Assembly (NCBI GenBank): GCA_030123585.1
Contig: CP126120.1
Span: 310,001 to 374,000 of the forward strand
DNA from: Rhodanobacteraceae bacterium
GTDB lineage: Bacteria; Pseudomonadota; Gammaproteobacteria; Xanthomonadales; Rhodanobacteraceae
Length of the DNA: 64,000 nucleotides
Reading direction: 5' to 3'
The position numbers and the translations under genes were made by a program. Shown one piece after another: positions 28,153-37,189 of this stretch (the first letter of the stretch is position 1; each line of letters begins with the position of its first letter). Below the pieces are notes generated by a model, which worked only from the letters and a program-made list of their open reading frames with translations, did not search any database and was not told where the DNA came from.

Positions 28153-29223
28153 CTACTTGTTGGAGCCGTGTGCGAGGAAGAGTTCGCCGATCGTCAGCGC
28201 CAGCGGGTAGGGCTTGAAGTGGTTGCGGTTGCTCAGGATCACCACGGTCACGTGCTGCTTCGGCCAGCGGATGATCACGTTGCGGAAGCCCTGGCTTTCG
28301 CCCGAGTGCCATTCGGTGTCGCCGCTGAGGCGCCAGCCGAAACCGTAATCGGTATCGGGGTCGGCGATCGGATCCTTGGGCGTGAACGCCAGTTTGCGTG
28401 AGTCGGCGTCGAGCAGTTTGTCGGTGTACAGCGCCGCGTCCCACTTCGCGAAATCCTCGATGTTGGAGTAAATGCCGCCGTCGCCGCGGGTGGCGCTGGT
28501 GACGCTCTGGTCGGTGCGCGTCCACTTGCCGTCGATGAGGCTGTAGCCGTAAGCGCGGTTCGCCGGCTTCGGCCCGCGATGGTGTTCATACATCAGCGTG
28601 TGGTCCATGCCCAGCGGCTTGAAGATGCGCTGCTGCATGAAGTCGGCCAGGTCCATGCCCGACACGCGCTGCACGATCAGGCCCAGCAGCACGTAGCCGC
28701 CGTTGCTGTAGCGGTGAGCGCTGCCGGGCTGGAAATAGAGGCGATCCTGCGACGCGATCAAACGCAGCACGTCGTTGTCGTCGATCTGCGCGGTTTGCGT
28801 GGCCGGGATCAGGTCTTCGTAATCGATCAGGCCGCTGGTGTGCGTCAGCAGGTTTTCGATGGTGATCGCATCGTCGCTGGCCGGAAGCTCCGGCAGGTAC
28901 TTGCGGATCGGGTCGCCGAGTTTCAGTTTGCCGTCCTGCTTCAGCAGCAGGATCGAGGCGGCCGTGAACTGCTTCGTCACCGATGCCAGACGATAGTTGG
29001 TTGCCGGGCCGGCCTTGGTGTGTTCTTCGAGGTTGGCGTAGCCGTAGCCGCGCGCGATCACGGTCTTGCCGTCCTTGACCACCAGCAGCGAGGCGCCCGG
29101 CACATCGCCCGTATAGCGGCTCATCAGCGCGTCGATCTGGGCCTGGTGCGGCGCTTGCGCGTGCGCCGTCGCGGACAGCCACACCAATGCAAGTAGCACA
29201 AGCGGTTTACGCGTCATGGTCAA
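28153..29223 (-). CDS. Serine hydrolase, class C beta-lactamase/DD-peptidase fold
   Basis: A 356-residue exported enzyme (signal peptide 1-22, AHA). The active-site pieces of the family are present: S81-V-T-K84 in LASVTKQFTAAS, Y172-S-N in HRYSNGGYVLLG, and the C-terminal HSGESQGF. Such proteins include D-Ala-D-Ala carboxypeptidases, D-aminopeptidases and esterases. With two more relatives and a VanX enzyme in this region, action on D-amino-acid peptides of the cell wall is a fair inference. It starts 5 bases before the ypjD segment. Confidence 0.87.
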   Translation of the reverse strand: MTMTRKPLVLLALVWLSATAHAQAPHQAQIDALMSRYTGDVPGASLLVVKDGKTVIARGYGYANLEEHTKAGPATNYRLASVTKQFTAASILLLKQDGKLKLGDPIRKYLPELPASDDAITIENLLTHTSGLIDYEDLIPATQTAQIDDNDVLRLIASQDRLYFQPGSAHRYSNGGYVLLGLIVQRVSGMDLADFMQQRIFKPLGMDHTLMYEHHRGPKPANRAYGYSLIDGKWTRTDQSVTSATRGDGGIYSNIEDFAKWDAALYTDKLLDADSRKLAFTPKDPIADPDTDYGFGWRLSGDTEWHSGESQGFRNVIIRWPKQHVTVVILSNRNHFKPYPLALTIGELFLAHGSNK

Positions 29224-29264
29224 ACCTCCGTATTACTACACCGACATCGGGAAATGCCCGGATT

Positions 29265-29345
29265 CGTCATTCCCGCGAAAGCGGGAATCCAGCGCCTTTG
29301 GCCTGAATTCAAAGTCACTGGGTTCCCGCCTACGCGGGGACGACG
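29265..29345. repeat. CGTCATTCCCGCGAAAGCGGGAATCCAG inverted repeat, copy 3
   Basis: The left arm CGTCATTCCCGCGAAAGCGG is identical to copy 2 over its full length; the right arm GGGTTCCCGCCTACGCGGGG ends with ACGACG. It lies between the serine hydrolase start and the vanX-type stop. Confidence 0.8.
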
Positions 29346-29353
29346 AGCTGATT

Positions 29354-30088
29354 TCATTGCACCGGAACGTCGTAGAGCATGGTCGGCTGCGGGTGCATGG
29401 TGAAGGTGTAATGCCACCACTCGGCCGGATAGTTCTCGAAACCCTGCGCGGCCATCGCGTGCAGCAGCCGTTCGCGGTTCGCGTGCTGCACTGCCGTCAC
29501 GTTTGGCGAATCGGTGTGGGCAAGCGGGTCGAACAGGTCGAAGGGTGTGCCCATGTCCAGCGGCTTGCAATGCCTGCCGTGCGCGTTGCATCGCATCAAC
29601 GTGAGGTCGACCGTAGCGCCGCGGCTGTGACCCGACACCGGCGCGATGTATTCGCCCAGCAACTTGCCCTTGTCGACGTTGGGGTAGTGTGCGGTCTTGG
29701 TGCTGGTGTCGGAAAGGTCATGCGCCCAGCGCACGAACGCGGCGACCGCGCGGGCAGGGCGATAGCAGTCCCATATCTTCAGGCGCAGGTGTTGTTCGCG
29801 CAATGAATGTTCGACCCGCGCCAGCGCTTCGGCGGCCGGCTTCAGCAGGAAACACCTGGCGGCCCTGTAACCCGGCACCGGCGCGCCGGTGAAGTTGTCG
29901 CTGCCGGCGTAGTGGATGTTCTCGGCCATGTCCGGCACCAAAGTGCGGATGTCGACCATGCCGGCTTCGGCCATCGTTTTCGCGGGCGAGATCGTCGGCG
30001 GTGCATCGGCGCTTGCGGCGATGGCGACCGTCGCGAGGACGAAGCCAAGAACGCAGGCGGTGTGCCTGGAACCTTTCCAGAAATGCAA
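29354..30088 (-). CDS. ddpX: VanX/DdpX-type D-alanyl-D-alanine dipeptidase
   Basis: A 244-residue zinc peptidase that splits D-Ala-D-Ala, a cell wall building block. The zinc and catalytic residues of the M15D family are visible: H154 and D161 in SGHSRGATVDLTL, and E223 and H226 in PAEWWHYTF. Other marks are LKIWDCYRPARA and a signal peptide (VLGFVLATVAIAASADA). No ATG lies before the signal peptide; the start is most likely the TTG at 30088, just after GAGAGGGG, which belongs to the adjacent repeat. The natural 5' end may have been replaced by that repeat. Confidence 0.88.
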   Translation of the reverse strand: MHFWKGSRHTACVLGFVLATVAIAASADAPPTISPAKTMAEAGMVDIRTLVPDMAENIHYAGSDNFTGAPVPGYRAARCFLLKPAAEALARVEHSLREQHLRLKIWDCYRPARAVAAFVRWAHDLSDTSTKTAHYPNVDKGKLLGEYIAPVSGHSRGATVDLTLMRCNAHGRHCKPLDMGTPFDLFDPLAHTDSPNVTAVQHANRERLLHAMAAQGFENYPAEWWHYTFTMHPQPTMLYDVPVQ

Positions 30089-30092
30089 TGAA

Positions 30093-30203
30093 CCCCTCTC
30101 CCCTCGGGAGAGGGGTAGGGGTGAGGGTTCGGGAATGAAGGAGCGCCGCGATATTGCCGAACCCTCACCCGCCCTTTGGGCACCCTCTCCCGAAGGGAGA
30201 GGG
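30093..30203. repeat. CCCTCTCCC/GGGAGAGGG composite repeat
   Basis: Left hairpin CCCCTCTCCCCTCGGGAGAG plus GGTAGGGGTGAGGGTTCGG is mirrored by CCGAACCCTCACCC and CCCTCTCCCGAAGGGAGAGG on the right. This is a common long-stem intergenic element. It provides the ribosome-site-like purine run in front of the vanX-type gene and ends 16 bases from the next stop codon. Confidence 0.8.
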
Positions 30204-30218
30204 ACTTTGGGGCAGGTT

Positions 30219-31772
30219 TTATTCACACGCACCTTTCCGCGTGAAGGCCAGGTCTTCGTAGTCATAGCTGAAATCGGCATCCGGATCGACCTTGGCCATG
30301 TGCAGCGTGCCGCCGGCCTGTTGCGGGAAGCGCAGCCACGCTTCGGCATCGCCATGGGCCCAGTGCACGAGGTACTTGTCGCCGACGCGCATCACTTTGC
30401 CGGTCAGCGTCGGCGATTTCGCTGAAGCAAGTTGCACTTCGTTGCCCTTGGCGCAGAGATGCACTTCGCCGAACCACGGGTCGCGCCACACGCCGAGTTC
30501 ATTTTTCAGCTCGGCTGGCGTGGCGGGTTTGCGCGATGAGGTGTCGGGCACGCGCGAGATGCGGCGCTGCTCGTCGTCGCGCTTCAGTTCGTCGGCGTAA
30601 CTCTGGACGCTGCGCGCCTTGTCCGGCGCGGTGAAATGCTTGGTCAACATTTCGATGAGCACGCTGCGCGCGTTGTCCGCCTCGGCATTGATGAGGATCA
30701 CGAAACCACTCTTCTTGAACGGCAGCAACGTCATCGCGGAGTACATGCCTTCCAGCGTGCCAGTGTGCGATACCGTCATCTCGCCGTCGACATCGCCGAT
30801 GCGCCAGCCGTAGCCGTAGCCCCAGAACAGCGTGCCGTCCCATTCGCGCTTGAGCTTCGAGATCGGCATCGGGTTGTAGGGCGTCCACTCCGCATGCCGC
30901 TGTTGTGGCGACAGCCATTGCAACTGTTGTGGCGTCGGTACCAGCCAGTTCCCGGCCCAGGTCAGCATGTCGTGCAGGCTGCAGCGCACGCCGCCGGCCG
31001 CCTCCATGGTGGTGGCGTGGACGATGGCGCCGTGCGCGGGAATCGCGACGTAACGGCCATCTTCGATGACGTGCGGATCGGCCACATTGCCGACCTCGTC
31101 GCGATTCCAGGTGCCGATCTGGCAGCGCGTCATGCCGAGCGGATCGAACACTTCGCGGCGCATCAGCGTCGGATACGGCGCGCCGCCGGCCGCGGCGGCG
31201 ACTTGCCCCGCCACGATGTACAGCGTGTTGTCGTAGGCGTAACCCGCGCGGAAACTGTAGGCGGGTTTCAGGTATCGCAGGCCATGGATGACGTCCTGCG
31301 GCGTGAAATCGTTGGGCGTCGGCCACAGCATCAGGTCGCCGGCGCCTTCGGGCAGGCCACTGTGGTGCACCAGCAGGTCGCCGATCTGCATGTTCTGCGT
31401 CACCCACGGGTCGTACATCCGGAATGCCGGCAGGTATTTCGTGACCGGATCGTCCCAGCGCAGTTTGCCCTGTTGCACCAGGCGCGCCAGCAGGGTGGAG
31501 GTCATCGCCTTGCTGTTGGACGCGATCAGGAACAGCGTGTCGGCGTCGATGGGTTTGCCGGATGCGAGCGTGCCGACCTCGCGCGTGTAGACCACCTTGC
31601 CGTGGTCGATCACGCCGACCGCAAGGCCCGGCAGGTGGTAATACGCGACCACGGCATCGACCACGCGATCGAAGCCGGTGCCTTGTTTCGTTGCAGGCGC
31701 GGCGGCCTGCGCGGTGGTCGCGCAGAATGCCAGTGCCAGGGACGCCACCACGATACGCGCGCAGGATTTCAT
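30219..31772 (-). CDS. Serine hydrolase, beta-lactamase fold, with C-terminal extension
   Basis: A 517-residue exported enzyme (signal peptide ending AQAAA near 25). The active-site residues are S85-N-S-K88 in FLIASNSKAMTS and Y180-D-N in AYDNTLYIVAG; VSHTGTLEGMYS is the third element. An extra C-terminal domain of about 120 residues (DUF3471-like, with LTGKVMRVGDKYLVHWAH) follows, as in D-aminopeptidase-type members. Its ATG overlaps the lysA stop (ATGA), so the two are translationally coupled. Confidence 0.87.
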   Translation of the reverse strand: MKSCARIVVASLALAFCATTAQAAAPATKQGTGFDRVVDAVVAYYHLPGLAVGVIDHGKVVYTREVGTLASGKPIDADTLFLIASNSKAMTSTLLARLVQQGKLRWDDPVTKYLPAFRMYDPWVTQNMQIGDLLVHHSGLPEGAGDLMLWPTPNDFTPQDVIHGLRYLKPAYSFRAGYAYDNTLYIVAGQVAAAAGGAPYPTLMRREVFDPLGMTRCQIGTWNRDEVGNVADPHVIEDGRYVAIPAHGAIVHATTMEAAGGVRCSLHDMLTWAGNWLVPTPQQLQWLSPQQRHAEWTPYNPMPISKLKREWDGTLFWGYGYGWRIGDVDGEMTVSHTGTLEGMYSAMTLLPFKKSGFVILINAEADNARSVLIEMLTKHFTAPDKARSVQSYADELKRDDEQRRISRVPDTSSRKPATPAELKNELGVWRDPWFGEVHLCAKGNEVQLASAKSPTLTGKVMRVGDKYLVHWAHGDAEAWLRFPQQAGGTLHMAKVDPDADFSYDYEDLAFTRKGACE

Positions 31773-33043
31773 GCGGTCTCCCATTGGTCGGCGGATTGCT
31801 CGCCCGCAACCAGTTCTTCGAAGGTCTGGCGCTCGCGGACCACCGCATATCGCCCGCGGTCGAGCAATACTTCGGCGGCGAGCGGCCGCGAGTTGTAGGT
31901 CGATGCCATCGACGCACCATAGGCACCCGTGGCCTTGATCATCACCAGGTCGCCGGCGCCGCATTCGGGCAGTTCGCGCCCACGCGCGAAGGTATCGCCG
32001 GTTTCGCAGACCGGCCCCACGACGTCGTAGGTTTGCGACGGACGTGTTGCATCCACCAGCGGCACGATGTCGTGCCAGGCGTCGTACAGGCTCGGCCGCA
32101 GCAGGTCGTTCATCGCGGCATCGAGGATCAGGAACTTGCGTTCGCGGCCGTGCTTGATGCGGACCACGCGCGTCAGCAGCACGCCCGCTTCGGCGACCAG
32201 CCAGCGTCCCGGCTCCAGCAGGATGCGGCCCTCGAAACCTGCCAGTGCCTCGCGGATCGCGCCGGCGTAATCACTGACCGGCACCGGATGATCGTGGCCT
32301 GCGCGGTAGCACACGCCGAGGCCGCCACCGACGTCGATGCTGCGGACCGTGTGGCCGACAGCGGCCAGTTCGCGCCAGAAAGCCGCCACACGCTGCAGGG
32401 CTGCGCGGATCGGGTCGAGGCTGAGCATTTGCGAACCGATGTGCACGTGCAGGCCGTCCAGACGCACGTGCGTCAACGCTGCGCTGCCCGCGAACCATTG
32501 GCGAGCTTCATCGATGCTCACGCCGAACTTGTTTTCCGACTTGCCGGTGGAAATCTTCGCGTGGGTGAGGGCGTCGACGTTCGGGTTGATGCGTGCCGAT
32601 GCATTGGCAACCACGTTGCGTGCCGCCGCGACCTGTTGCAGCAGTTGCAACTCGTCCGCCGACTCCACGTTGAAGCGCGCGACGCCTGCATCCAGCGCGT
32701 CCGCAATTTCCTCCGCGGTCTTGCCGACGCCGGAAAACACGATGCGGTCGGCCGGAATGCCGGCGTACAGGCAGCGCCACAGTTCGCCACCCGAAACGAT
32801 GTCGGCGCCCAGGCCGGCGTTCGCGATCAATTGCAGGACCGCGACGTTGGAATTGGCCTTGGCCGCGTAGCAGACCAGCGCATCCAACCCGTGCAGCGCC
32901 GTTTGCAGCGCGCCGATGCGCGCGCGAATGGTGGATGCGGAATAGACGTGGCATGGCGTACCCACGCGGCGCGCCAGCGCATGCAGATCGACGCCATCGA
33001 GCAGCGACTCGTCGGTGTTTTCGGCAGCAACATGGGCGGTCAT
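31769..33043 (-). CDS. lysA: Diaminopimelate decarboxylase
   Basis: A 424-residue fold-III PLP enzyme turning meso-diaminopimelate into L-lysine. PLP binds K62 in CYAAKANSN; other marks are HIGSQ (201-205), the glycine loop DVGGGLGV (237-244), EPGRWLVAEAG, and C346 in GPVCETGDTF, which comes from the partner subunit. meso-DAP is also a peptidoglycan residue, so in this locus the enzyme may serve wall-peptide use as well as lysine synthesis. Coupled by ATGA to the serine hydrolase; 27 bases downstream of ggt. Confidence 0.96.
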   Translation of the reverse strand: MTAHVAAENTDESLLDGVDLHALARRVGTPCHVYSASTIRARIGALQTALHGLDALVCYAAKANSNVAVLQLIANAGLGADIVSGGELWRCLYAGIPADRIVFSGVGKTAEEIADALDAGVARFNVESADELQLLQQVAAARNVVANASARINPNVDALTHAKISTGKSENKFGVSIDEARQWFAGSAALTHVRLDGLHVHIGSQMLSLDPIRAALQRVAAFWRELAAVGHTVRSIDVGGGLGVCYRAGHDHPVPVSDYAGAIREALAGFEGRILLEPGRWLVAEAGVLLTRVVRIKHGRERKFLILDAAMNDLLRPSLYDAWHDIVPLVDATRPSQTYDVVGPVCETGDTFARGRELPECGAGDLVMIKATGAYGASMASTYNSRPLAAEVLLDRGRYAVVRERQTFEELVAGEQSADQWETA

Positions 33044-33070
33044 GGCGGGAATCTGGCACGGAGCCGGCGG

Positions 33071-34861
33071 TCAGTAGCCCGCCGCCAGTCCCGCCGAGCG
33101 GTGCGGGTCGCTGGCGCCTTCCAGCAGGTGCGTCTTCGGATTCACGAGGATGGATTCCAGCACGCCCAGCGAACGGTCCTTCAGGGTGTAGCCCATTGCT
33201 TCGAGTTTTGCTTTCGATTCCGGCGTCAGCAGGCCCGGCCCGACATAGACGACGTCGGGATACCACTGCATGTGGATGTGCGGCGCGTTGACGGCCTGCT
33301 GCATGTTCATCCCGAAGTCGACCACGTTGATGATGCTTTGCATCGTGGTCGAAATGATGGTGGCGCTGCCGGGGCTGCCGGTCAGGATGAACGGCTTGCC
33401 GTCCTTCAGCACCACGGTCGGCGTCATCGAACTCAGCGGGCGCTTGCCGGGCTCGACTCCATCGGCCTTGCCCTGCACCAGTCCGGCGTCGTTGGACGCG
33501 CCCGGCTTGGCGGTGAAATCGTCCATTTCGTCATTGAGGTAGAAGCCGGTGTCGCCGGCGATCTGCTTGATGCCGAACAGGAGGTTGATGGTGTAGGTGA
33601 CGGCGACGGCGTTGCCGTGCGCGTCCATCACGGAGTAATGCGTGGTGTTGTTGCCCTCGCTGGAGGGCAGGAAGCTTTCGATCTGCGACGACGGCGTGGC
33701 CTTGTCCGGCTGGATCGTCGCGCGCAGCGATGCCGCATAGGACGCCGACATCAGCTTCTGCATCGGGATCTTCACAAAATCCGGATCGCCAAGGTAGGTG
33801 TTGCGGGTTGCGAAGGCACGCCGTTCGGCTTCCGCGAAATAATGCACGAAGGTCGGCGATGCGTAGCCCCACTTGCTGACGGGGTAGGGCGCAAGGATGT
33901 TGAGCGCCAGGCACATGGTGGTGCCGCCGGAACTGGGTGGCGGCGCGGACAGGATGGTGTAGCCGCGGTATTCGCATTGCAGTGGTTTCTTCCATTCCAC
34001 GCTGTACGAAGCGAAATCCTTCATGCTGAGGATGCCGCCGTGGGCCTCGCTGGCCTTGACCACGGCTTTGGCGATCGAGCCTTTGTAGAATTCGTCGGTA
34101 CCACCCTTGGCGATCTTCTCCAGGGTGTTGGCAAGATCCTTCTGCACCAGCAGGTCGCCGGCCTTCCACGGCTTGCCGCCGTGGCCGAAGACAGCCGCGG
34201 ATTCCGGATACTTGTTGAGTTCATCGAGGCGGCCGTTGATGATTTCGGCATCGCCTTCTTCCAGCACGTAGCCGTCACGGGCCAGCTTGATGGCGGGTTG
34301 GATGACCTGCGCGACGCTCATCGTGCCGTACTTCTTGAGCGCGGTATCGAGGCCCATCACCGTGCCCGGCACGCCTACGCCGAGGTAGGTGTCCGTACTG
34401 CGGCCTTCGACCACGTTGCCTTGCGCGTCGAGGAACATGTTGGGCGTGGCCTTCAGCGGCGCCTTCTCGCGGAAGTTCAGGAACAGGTTCTTGCCGTTGG
34501 CCAGATGGATGGTCATGAAGCCGCCGCCGCCGATGTTGCCGCAGCACGGTTGCGTCACGGCCAGCGCATAACCCACCGCGACCGCGGCATCGATGGCGTT
34601 GCCGCCGGCCTTCAGGATCTCGACGCCGGCGTCGGTGGCGTAGTGCTGGTCCGACACCACCATCGCGTGCTGCGCCGTCACGGGCTTGGCCTTGTCGAGC
34701 ATCGCCTGCGTGCTCGTCGGTGCGTGCGTGAAGTTGGGCGCGGCGGGACGCGTGTCGCGTGCGACGGCCGCGGTGCTGAGTGTCGCGATCGCGAATGCCA
34801 GCACGGTGCTCGGTAACAGCGCGCCGCGGCACACGTATTTCTGAAGGGAATGCTTGGACAT
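33071..34861 (-). CDS. ggt: Gamma-glutamyltransferase
   Basis: A 596-residue periplasmic N-terminal-nucleophile enzyme that hydrolyses or transfers gamma-glutamyl groups, for example from glutathione. The signal peptide spans about 1-34. The proenzyme would cut before T406 in NNTTHYSVMD, creating the catalytic threonine. PLSSMTPTVVLKDGKP and GSPGSATIISTT form the substrate loop. ATG at 34861 has AAGGTG upstream; an in-frame GTG lies 9 bases before. In this region it could free gamma-linked Glu from peptides. Confidence 0.96.
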   Translation of the reverse strand: MSKHSLQKYVCRGALLPSTVLAFAIATLSTAAVARDTRPAAPNFTHAPTSTQAMLDKAKPVTAQHAMVVSDQHYATDAGVEILKAGGNAIDAAVAVGYALAVTQPCCGNIGGGGFMTIHLANGKNLFLNFREKAPLKATPNMFLDAQGNVVEGRSTDTYLGVGVPGTVMGLDTALKKYGTMSVAQVIQPAIKLARDGYVLEEGDAEIINGRLDELNKYPESAAVFGHGGKPWKAGDLLVQKDLANTLEKIAKGGTDEFYKGSIAKAVVKASEAHGGILSMKDFASYSVEWKKPLQCEYRGYTILSAPPPSSGGTTMCLALNILAPYPVSKWGYASPTFVHYFAEAERRAFATRNTYLGDPDFVKIPMQKLMSASYAASLRATIQPDKATPSSQIESFLPSSEGNNTTHYSVMDAHGNAVAVTYTINLLFGIKQIAGDTGFYLNDEMDDFTAKPGASNDAGLVQGKADGVEPGKRPLSSMTPTVVLKDGKPFILTGSPGSATIISTTMQSIINVVDFGMNMQQAVNAPHIHMQWYPDVVYVGPGLLTPESKAKLEAMGYTLKDRSLGVLESILVNPKTHLLEGASDPHRSAGLAAGY

Positions 34862-34988
34862 CACTTTCACCTTTTGATCATCGAATCGAAATTGGTCGCT
34901 GGCGCAGAAGCATCAATGAAAATGCGGCTGGTGACATGCCTGGCGTTTGTGGACGATGCGGCAGCACATCTCCGTGACGCGCGCATCA

Positions 34989-35975
34989 TCAGCCACCCCA
35001 GAATCCCGGCAATGGCGGCGAGAGCAGACCGTTTGTCAGCTTGACCCCGTCGGCGTGGTCGTTTTCGAGCCATAGCGGCCCGTCGAGGTCGATGAACTCC
35101 GCTTCGCGCGCGATTTCCAGCGCCGGCGCGATGCCGAGCGACGAGCCGACCATGCAGCCGACCATGATGCGGAAACCCGACTCGCGCGCGTTGCGCAGCA
35201 GGCGCCAGGCTTCGGTCAGGCCGCCGGCCTTGTCGAGCTTGATGTTGATGGCCTGGTAGCGGTCGCGCAGCCGCGGCAGGTCGGCGCTGGTGTGGCATGA
35301 CTCGTCGGCGCAGACCGGAATCCGGCCGACGAAGCCGGTGAGGGCCACGTCATCGGAGGCAGGCAGCGGTTGTTCGATCAGGTTGACGGCCGCGCGCTCG
35401 AGCACGGGTTGCAGGTCGTGCAGGATGTCGAGGGTCCAGCTTTCGTTCGGATCGACGATCAACCTGGCCGACGGCGCGGCGCGGCGCACGGCTTCGATCC
35501 GTGCAGCCGGATCGTCGGCATCGACCTTGATCTTGATGAGTCTGGCTTCGCTCATGCGGGAAGCCGCCTGCTCCATGGCCTCGGGTGTGTCGAGGCTCAC
35601 TGTGAGCGCGGTCACCAGTGGCGCGTGGGGCGGGCGTGCCAATTGCGCCGACACCGCAACTCGGGTGAGTTGCGCGTCCAGATCCCACAGTGCTGCATCG
35701 AGCGCGTTGCGTGCCGCGCCCGGATGCAGGCGCGCCTGCAGTTCGTCGCGTCCCATGCCTGCGCAAAGGTCTTTGCGCAGCGACTCCATTTCGTCCAGCA
35801 CCGAGGCCACGGATTCGCGGTAGCGCGGGTAGGGCACGGATTCGCCGCGCCCGGTGCAGCTGGCTTGCTTCAGTTCGACCGTGACGACGTCCGCGGCGTA
35901 TTTGACCCCTCGCGAGATCCGGAACGGCGCCTTCAGCGGCAGGCTGTCGTGCCGTGCGGTCAGTTCGCGCAGCAT
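34989..35975 (-). CDS. dgcA: Enolase-superfamily epimerase, DgcA-like (N-acetyl-D-glutamate racemase or L-Ala-D/L-Glu epimerase)
   Basis: A 328-residue member of the muconate-lactonising subgroup. Catalytic lysines sit in LIKIKVD (K148, K150) and INIKLDK (K246); metal ligands are D175 (VDPNESW), E201 (IEQPL) and D224 (CADES). The same fold gives L-Ala-D/L-Glu epimerase, which recycles muropeptides, and DgcA, which turns N-acetyl-D-glutamate into the L form. Because it overlaps a DgcN-type gene by 16 bases, the DgcA reading is preferred. Both reactions fit D-glutamate use. Confidence 0.85.
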   Translation of the reverse strand: MLRELTARHDSLPLKAPFRISRGVKYAADVVTVELKQASCTGRGESVPYPRYRESVASVLDEMESLRKDLCAGMGRDELQARLHPGAARNALDAALWDLDAQLTRVAVSAQLARPPHAPLVTALTVSLDTPEAMEQAASRMSEARLIKIKVDADDPAARIEAVRRAAPSARLIVDPNESWTLDILHDLQPVLERAAVNLIEQPLPASDDVALTGFVGRIPVCADESCHTSADLPRLRDRYQAINIKLDKAGGLTEAWRLLRNARESGFRIMVGCMVGSSLGIAPALEIAREAEFIDLDGPLWLENDHADGVKLTNGLLSPPLPGFWGG

Positions 35976-37003
35976 GCCAGCAGCTTGTCGACGATGGGTT
36001 CGACGCCCATGGTCACCGGGTCGGTGCAGGGCAGTCCGAGCCGTTCGCCGATTTCACGACACAGCGCCTGCGCTTCCGCCTGCGGCAATTTCGAGGTGTT
36101 CAGGGCAATGCCAACGGCCTGCACGGTGGGGCTGGTCAGGCGCGCGGCGGTGAGGTTGGCGTCGAGGCACGCCTTGAGGTCGGGCTGCGGACAGCCTGGC
36201 AACCCGCGCATCCACGAGCGACCCGGTTCGTGGCACAGCACCAGCGCATCGGGTTGCGAACCGTGCAGCAGCCCCAGCGACACGCCGGCGTAGGAAGGGT
36301 GGAACAGCGAACCCTGGCCTTCGATGAGGTCCCAGCCGCCGTCGTTGCGGGCCGGGGAAATGAATTCGGCGGCGCCGGAAATGAAATCGGCGACCACCGA
36401 ATCGATCGGGATGCCGCCGCCGGCAACGAAGATGCCGGTCTGGCCGGTGGCGCGGAAATCCGCCTTGATGCCGCGCTGGCGCAGGCTGCGCTCAAGCGCG
36501 AGGGTGGTGTACATCTTGCCGACCGAACAGTCGGTGCCGACGGTGAGCAGGCGCCGTCCGGCGCGCTTGCGGCCGTTGCCAACCGGGATGTTGCCGACGG
36601 GTTCGCGTGCATCGAACAGGGTGCGGCCATTGCGCTTCGCCGCAGCCACGATGTTGGGGTTGTCGCGGAGTTTCTGGTGCAGGCCCGCGACCACGTTGAG
36701 GCCGGCGTCGAGCGCCGCGACCACATCGGTGACGGTTTCGGGCGACATCACGCCGCCCGCATTGGCGTTGCCGACCACCATGGTGTCGGCACCGGCAGCC
36801 TTGGCTTCGGCGAAACCCATCTCCGGCAAGCCCAAGGTAAATCGGCAATCGCGATGGCGGTGCTGGCCCACGCACCATTCCGGCCGCCAATACGCCAAGC
36901 CCCTCGCCGTCTTGATGGCGAGGTCATCGGCGGCCGTGCCGAGGTACAGCAGGTAAGGCGGTCCCCACTTGCCGTGCGTGCCAGCGTCGCCGTATTCCGC
37001 CAT
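35960..37003 (-). CDS. dgcN: DUF1611/DgcN-type D-glutamate N-acetyltransferase
   Basis: A 347-residue DUF1611 protein. It has an N-terminal Rossmann-like part (VVGNANAGGVMSPETVTDVV) and a C-terminal P-loop part with GTDCSVGKMYTTLAL and GWDLIEGQGSLFHPSYAGVSLGLLHG. Characterised members (DgcN) acetylate D-glutamate in a D-Glu breakdown route with DgcA. The ATG at 37003 was picked because GGAAGGA lies 5 bases before it; an earlier ATG lacks this. It is the first gene of a unit under one of the four shared LysR-type promoters. Confidence 0.85.
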   Translation of the reverse strand: MAEYGDAGTHGKWGPPYLLYLGTAADDLAIKTARGLAYWRPEWCVGQHRHRDCRFTLGLPEMGFAEAKAAGADTMVVGNANAGGVMSPETVTDVVAALDAGLNVVAGLHQKLRDNPNIVAAAKRNGRTLFDAREPVGNIPVGNGRKRAGRRLLTVGTDCSVGKMYTTLALERSLRQRGIKADFRATGQTGIFVAGGGIPIDSVVADFISGAAEFISPARNDGGWDLIEGQGSLFHPSYAGVSLGLLHGSQPDALVLCHEPGRSWMRGLPGCPQPDLKACLDANLTAARLTSPTVQAVGIALNTSKLPQAEAQALCREIGERLGLPCTDPVTMGVEPIVDKLLACCAN

Positions 37004-37050
37004 GCGGTCCTTCCTTCGAATATCCATTGCGCCACCCGAATGCAAGGTGC

Positions 37051-37117
37051 AGGTTAGCCGTTGGCGGGAGCCGCCTGCCAATGAAAAGACGGCGGGCAGG
37101 CATAACCAACAGTTGTA
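37051..37117 (-). promoter_or_regulatory. Shared LysR-type promoter, dgcN copy
   Basis: Read toward dgcN: TACAAC-N5-GTTATG dyad (37117-37101), CC and N10, CTTTTCATTGG (37088-37078), 21 bases, then -10 TAACCT (37056-37051). The CTTTTCATTGG block and the spacing match the promoters at 39482, 57066 and 60430. The TTGGCA at its end acts as the likely -35. The -10 here is the most divergent of the four. Leader to the ATG is about 40 bases. Confidence 0.7.
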
Positions 37118-37189
37118 TCCTCGGGCCGCCCCGATGGGCCTATGGCGCGGGCATGCATGGCCGGGTTTGTCAGCGTGCCGGCGTCGCGG

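Noticed and set aside
31562..34816. A 1084-codon open frame antisense to lysA and ggt
   Set aside because: It crosses two well-defined genes in the opposite direction and has no signal peptide, motif or ribosome site.
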